This document shows, piece after piece, positions 6,064 to 8,420 of a stretch of DNA of 8,420 nt. Position numbers and translations under genes: made by a program. The DNA is taken from positions 1 through 8,420 of the forward strand of contig CALJCO010000045.1 of assembly GCA_938023905.1 (NCBI GenBank), given 5' to 3'. The DNA comes from an uncultured Collinsella sp. (GTDB taxonomy: Bacteria; Actinomycetota; Coriobacteriia; Coriobacteriales; Coriobacteriaceae). The notes under the pieces are model-generated. The model had not been told where the DNA came from, searched no databases, and was given only the letters and a program-made list of their open reading frames with translations. Within the stretch, counting starts at the first letter, position 1. Every line of letters starts with the position of its first letter.

Positions 6064-8420
6064 TTACGCCTCCTTCTTGGTCGAAGCAACAGAGCTGGCA
6101 GCGACCACGGGCGCAACACCGCCCGCGACATCGAAGCGAGCGACATCCGCGGCGCTCGCGCGACCGGTCACAATGTCAAACGCCAGCTCCTCGGCCTGCG
6201 CATGCGTCTTGCCCACGGCCTCGCCCGCGGCGACAATCGCCAGCACGCGCTCGTACTCGGTCGGAATGACCTTCACAAAGTGTTTGCTCATCGTCTCAAA
6301 GCTGTAGAGCAGCTTAATGCCGCGCGGGCTCTGCGTCACGTCCACGTGCTCCTGGATGAGCTCGCGAATCTGCGCCAGCTCGCCGGCCGTCGGGGCTTTA
6401 AGCTCAACGCTCTCGTGGTTCACACGGGCATCGAGCGTGCCGTATTGGTCAAAGACATAAGCCACGCCACCCGTCATACCGGCGGCGAAGTTCTGCCCGA
6501 CCTCGCCCAGGATGAGCGCCAGACCGCCCGTCATGTACTCGCAGCCATGGTTGCCGCAGCCCTCGACCACCACCGTGGCACCGGAGTTGCGTACGCCAAA
6601 GCGCTGGCCTGCCAGGCCGTTAATGAAGCCGCGGCCGCTCGTGGCGCCAAAGAACGCAACGTTGCCCACGATGATGTTCTCATCGAACTTGTAGGTCGCA
6701 TGCGGGTTGGGGCGCACCGACACCTCGCCGCCCGAAAGGCCCTTGCCAAAGTAGTCGTTGGCGTCGCCGCACACGTTGAGCGTAATGCCGCGCGGCAGGA
6801 AGGCGCCAAAGCTCTGACCAGCCGAGCCGTCGCAATCGATAGTGATGGAGCCGGCGGGCAGGCCCTCGGGATGCGCCTTGGTCACCGCATTGCCCAAGAT
6901 GGTGCCCACGCAACGGTTAACGTTGGCGATGTCGGCATGGAAGCGAATCGGGCGCAGGTGCGCGCGAGCGTCGGCCGTGTAGGGCACAAACAGCGTGGAG
7001 TCGAGCGTCTTGTCGAGCTCGCTGTCCGCAGCCATCTGCGGCAGGAAGTGACGGCCGTCGGCACCCGGGATGTGGGCACCAAACTCACAGGTCGCGCTCG
7101 CCAGCACGGGCGTCAGATCGAGCAGGTTGGCCTTACGGTTGCCCGGGACCTCAATCTGGCGCAAGCACTCGGGATGGCCGACCATCTCGTCGACGGTGCG
7201 GAAGCCCAGGCTCGCCATGACCTCGCGCAGCTGCTCGGCAACAAAGAGCATAAAGTGCTCGACGTGCTCGGGCTTACCGCGGAAGCCGTGACGCAGGCGG
7301 CAGTTTTGCGTCGCGATGCCGGCCGGGCAGGTGTCCTGCTGGCAGTCGCGCTGCATGAGGCAACCCATGGAGATGAGCGGCATGGTCGCAAAGCCAAACT
7401 CCTCGGCGCCCAGCAAGCAGGCGACGGCGACGTCGGTGCCGTCCATGAGCTTGCCGTCGGCCTCGAGCACCACGCGGGAGCGCAGGCCGTTTTGCAGCAG
7501 CGTCTGCTGGGCCTCGGCAAGACCGAGCTCCAGCGGCAGACCCGCGTGCCAGATCGAATCGCGAGCAGCGGCACCTGAGCCGCCGTTGTGGCCGCTGATC
7601 AAAATCTTGTCGGCAGCGCCCTTGGCAACGCCGGTGGCGATGGTGCCGACGCCGGCCTCGCTGACCAGCTTGACCGACACGCGCGCGCCGGGGTTGGCGT
7701 TCTTAAGGTCAAAGATGAGCTCGGCCAGGTCCTCGATAGAGTAGATGTCGTGGTGCGGCGGAGGCGAGATCAGGCCGATGCCGGGCGTGGACTGACGGAC
7801 CTCGGCGATCCAGGGGTAGACCTTCTTGCCGGGTAGGTGGCCACCCTCGCCGGGCTTGGCGCCCTGGGCCATCTTGATCTGAATCTCGAAGGCGCTGCAC
7901 AGGTAGCGGCTCGTCACGCCAAAGCGCGCGCTTGCCACCTGCTTGATGGCGGAGTTCTTGGAGTCGCCGTTAGCCAGCGGGGTCTCGCGACGCGGATCCT
8001 CGCCGCCCTCGCCTGAAGTCGACTTCGCGCCGATGCGGTTCATGGCGACGGCGAGCGTGGCGTGGGCCTCGGCCGAAATGGAGCCGAGACTCATGGCGCC
8101 GGTTGCAAAGCGTCTGACGATGTCCTTCGCAGGCTCGACCTCGTCGAGCGGCACGGGCGTGCAGCCCTCGGTCCTGAACCTCAGCAGGCCGCGCAGCGTC
8201 ATCTGACGGCGGCTCTGGTCGTTGATGATGTCCGCATATTCCCTGTACGAATTCCAGTTCTTCTCGCGGGAGGCCTTCTGGAGCTTGACGATCGCCTCGG
8301 GCGTCCACATGTGCTCCTCTCCGTCCGCGCGCCAGGCGTATTCGCCACCCGTGGGCAGGTCGCGGCCGGGGGCGGCGCCGATGCCGTAGGCGGCCTTGTG
8401 GAGGTTGATCGCCTCCTGCA
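6064..8420 (-). CDS. gltB: Glutamate synthase large (alpha) subunit, C-terminal half (5' end outside window)
   Basis: The frame is open to the right edge, giving 784 visible codons; full-length GltB proteins are about 1,500 residues, so roughly the N-terminal half, with the glutaminase domain, lies beyond 8420. The ATG at 8310 is internal: sequence upstream reads in frame as GGEYAWRADGEEH, which is typical GltB. Residues below are counted from that ATG. The FMN-binding synthase domain shows SGEGGED (99-105), KPGEGGHLPG (152-161), SPPPHHDIYS and ISGHNGGSGA (238-247). The [3Fe-4S] ligands are Cys317, Cys323 and Cys328 (C-x5-C-x4-C, 7327-7362). The C-terminal GXGXG beta-helix domain spans about 480-640. 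The enzyme makes glutamate from 2-oxoglutarate and the ammonia released from glutamine. The stop codon at 6064-6066 is five bases before gltD. The promoter is not in the window. Confidence 0.97.
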   Translation of the reverse strand, partial: QEAINLHKAAYGIGAAPGRDLPTGGEYAWRADGEEHMWTPEAIVKLQKASREKNWNSYREYADIINDQSRRQMTLRGLLRFRTEGCTPVPLDEVEPAKDIVRRFATGAMSLGSISAEAHATLAVAMNRIGAKSTSGEGGEDPRRETPLANGDSKNSAIKQVASARFGVTSRYLCSAFEIQIKMAQGAKPGEGGHLPGKKVYPWIAEVRQSTPGIGLISPPPHHDIYSIEDLAELIFDLKNANPGARVSVKLVSEAGVGTIATGVAKGAADKILISGHNGGSGAAARDSIWHAGLPLELGLAEAQQTLLQNGLRSRVVLEADGKLMDGTDVAVACLLGAEEFGFATMPLISMGCLMQRDCQQDTCPAGIATQNCRLRHGFRGKPEHVEHFMLFVAEQLREVMASLGFRTVDEMVGHPECLRQIEVPGNRKANLLDLTPVLASATCEFGAHIPGADGRHFLPQMAADSELDKTLDSTLFVPYTADARAHLRPIRFHADIANVNRCVGTILGNAVTKAHPEGLPAGSITIDCDGSAGQSFGAFLPRGITLNVCGDANDYFGKGLSGGEVSVRPNPHATYKFDENIIVGNVAFFGATSGRGFINGLAGQRFGVRNSGATVVVEGCGNHGCEYMTGGLALILGEVGQNFAAGMTGGVAYVFDQYGTLDARVNHESVELKAPTAGELAQIRELIQEHVDVTQSPRGIKLLYSFETMSKHFVKVIPTEYERVLAIVAAGEAVGKTHAQAEELAFDIVTGRASAADVARFDVAGGVAPVVAASSVASTKKEA
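6069..6075 (-). promoter_or_regulatory. gltD ribosome binding site inside the gltB 3' end
   Basis: On the minus strand this reads AAGGAGG within the last codons of gltB, ten bases before the gltD ATG at 6058. The gltB stop (6066-6064) lies between it and the gltD start, so ribosomes finishing gltB end at the gltD start site. This is a typical arrangement for translational coupling of subunits made in equal amounts. Confidence 0.8.

Overview
The window looks like chromosome from a GC-rich gut actinobacterium of the class Coriobacteriia, most likely Collinsella or a close relative. This rests on high GC, strong GC preference at third codon positions, AGGAGG-type ribosome binding sites and the general character of the proteins. 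No 16S or other marker gene is present, so the assignment is an inference.

Layout, left to right. Positions 1-126 are a short regulatory region, probably between divergent genes. Positions 127-600 (+) encode a small membrane protein with a C-terminal zinc ribbon. It converges on a metal-dependent amidohydrolase at 707-2077 (-), and two hairpins lie between them (623-687). Next, at 2325-3395 (-), is a putative PD-(D/E)XK nuclease-like protein related to AbiEi/DUF559-type proteins. It is bracketed by two near-identical 59-bp inverted repeats (2226-2284 and 3421-3479). Upstream of it on the same strand is a 235-residue protein of unknown function (3515-4222), then about 300 bases without a convincing gene. 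The right half is the glutamate synthase pair on the minus strand: gltB (6064 to beyond the right edge, 5' end missing) followed by gltD (4577-6058). The pair ends in an unusual cluster of overlapping palindromes (4518-4574).

GltB and GltD together form NADPH-dependent glutamate synthase (GOGAT). They convert glutamine plus 2-oxoglutarate into two glutamates and are clearly co-transcribed, with 5 bases between them. The other four genes show no obvious pathway link to GOGAT or to each other and look like single-gene units. All genes from the amidohydrolase to gltB lie on the minus strand; only the zinc-ribbon gene is on the plus strand.

The most unusual signal is the pair of 59-bp repeats. 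They share 16-bp arms, identical 27-nt spacer lengths, diverged spacer sequence and the same orientation, and they tightly flank one nuclease-like gene. The palindrome cluster behind gltD comes second. No RNA gene, CRISPR array, transposase or phage gene was seen.
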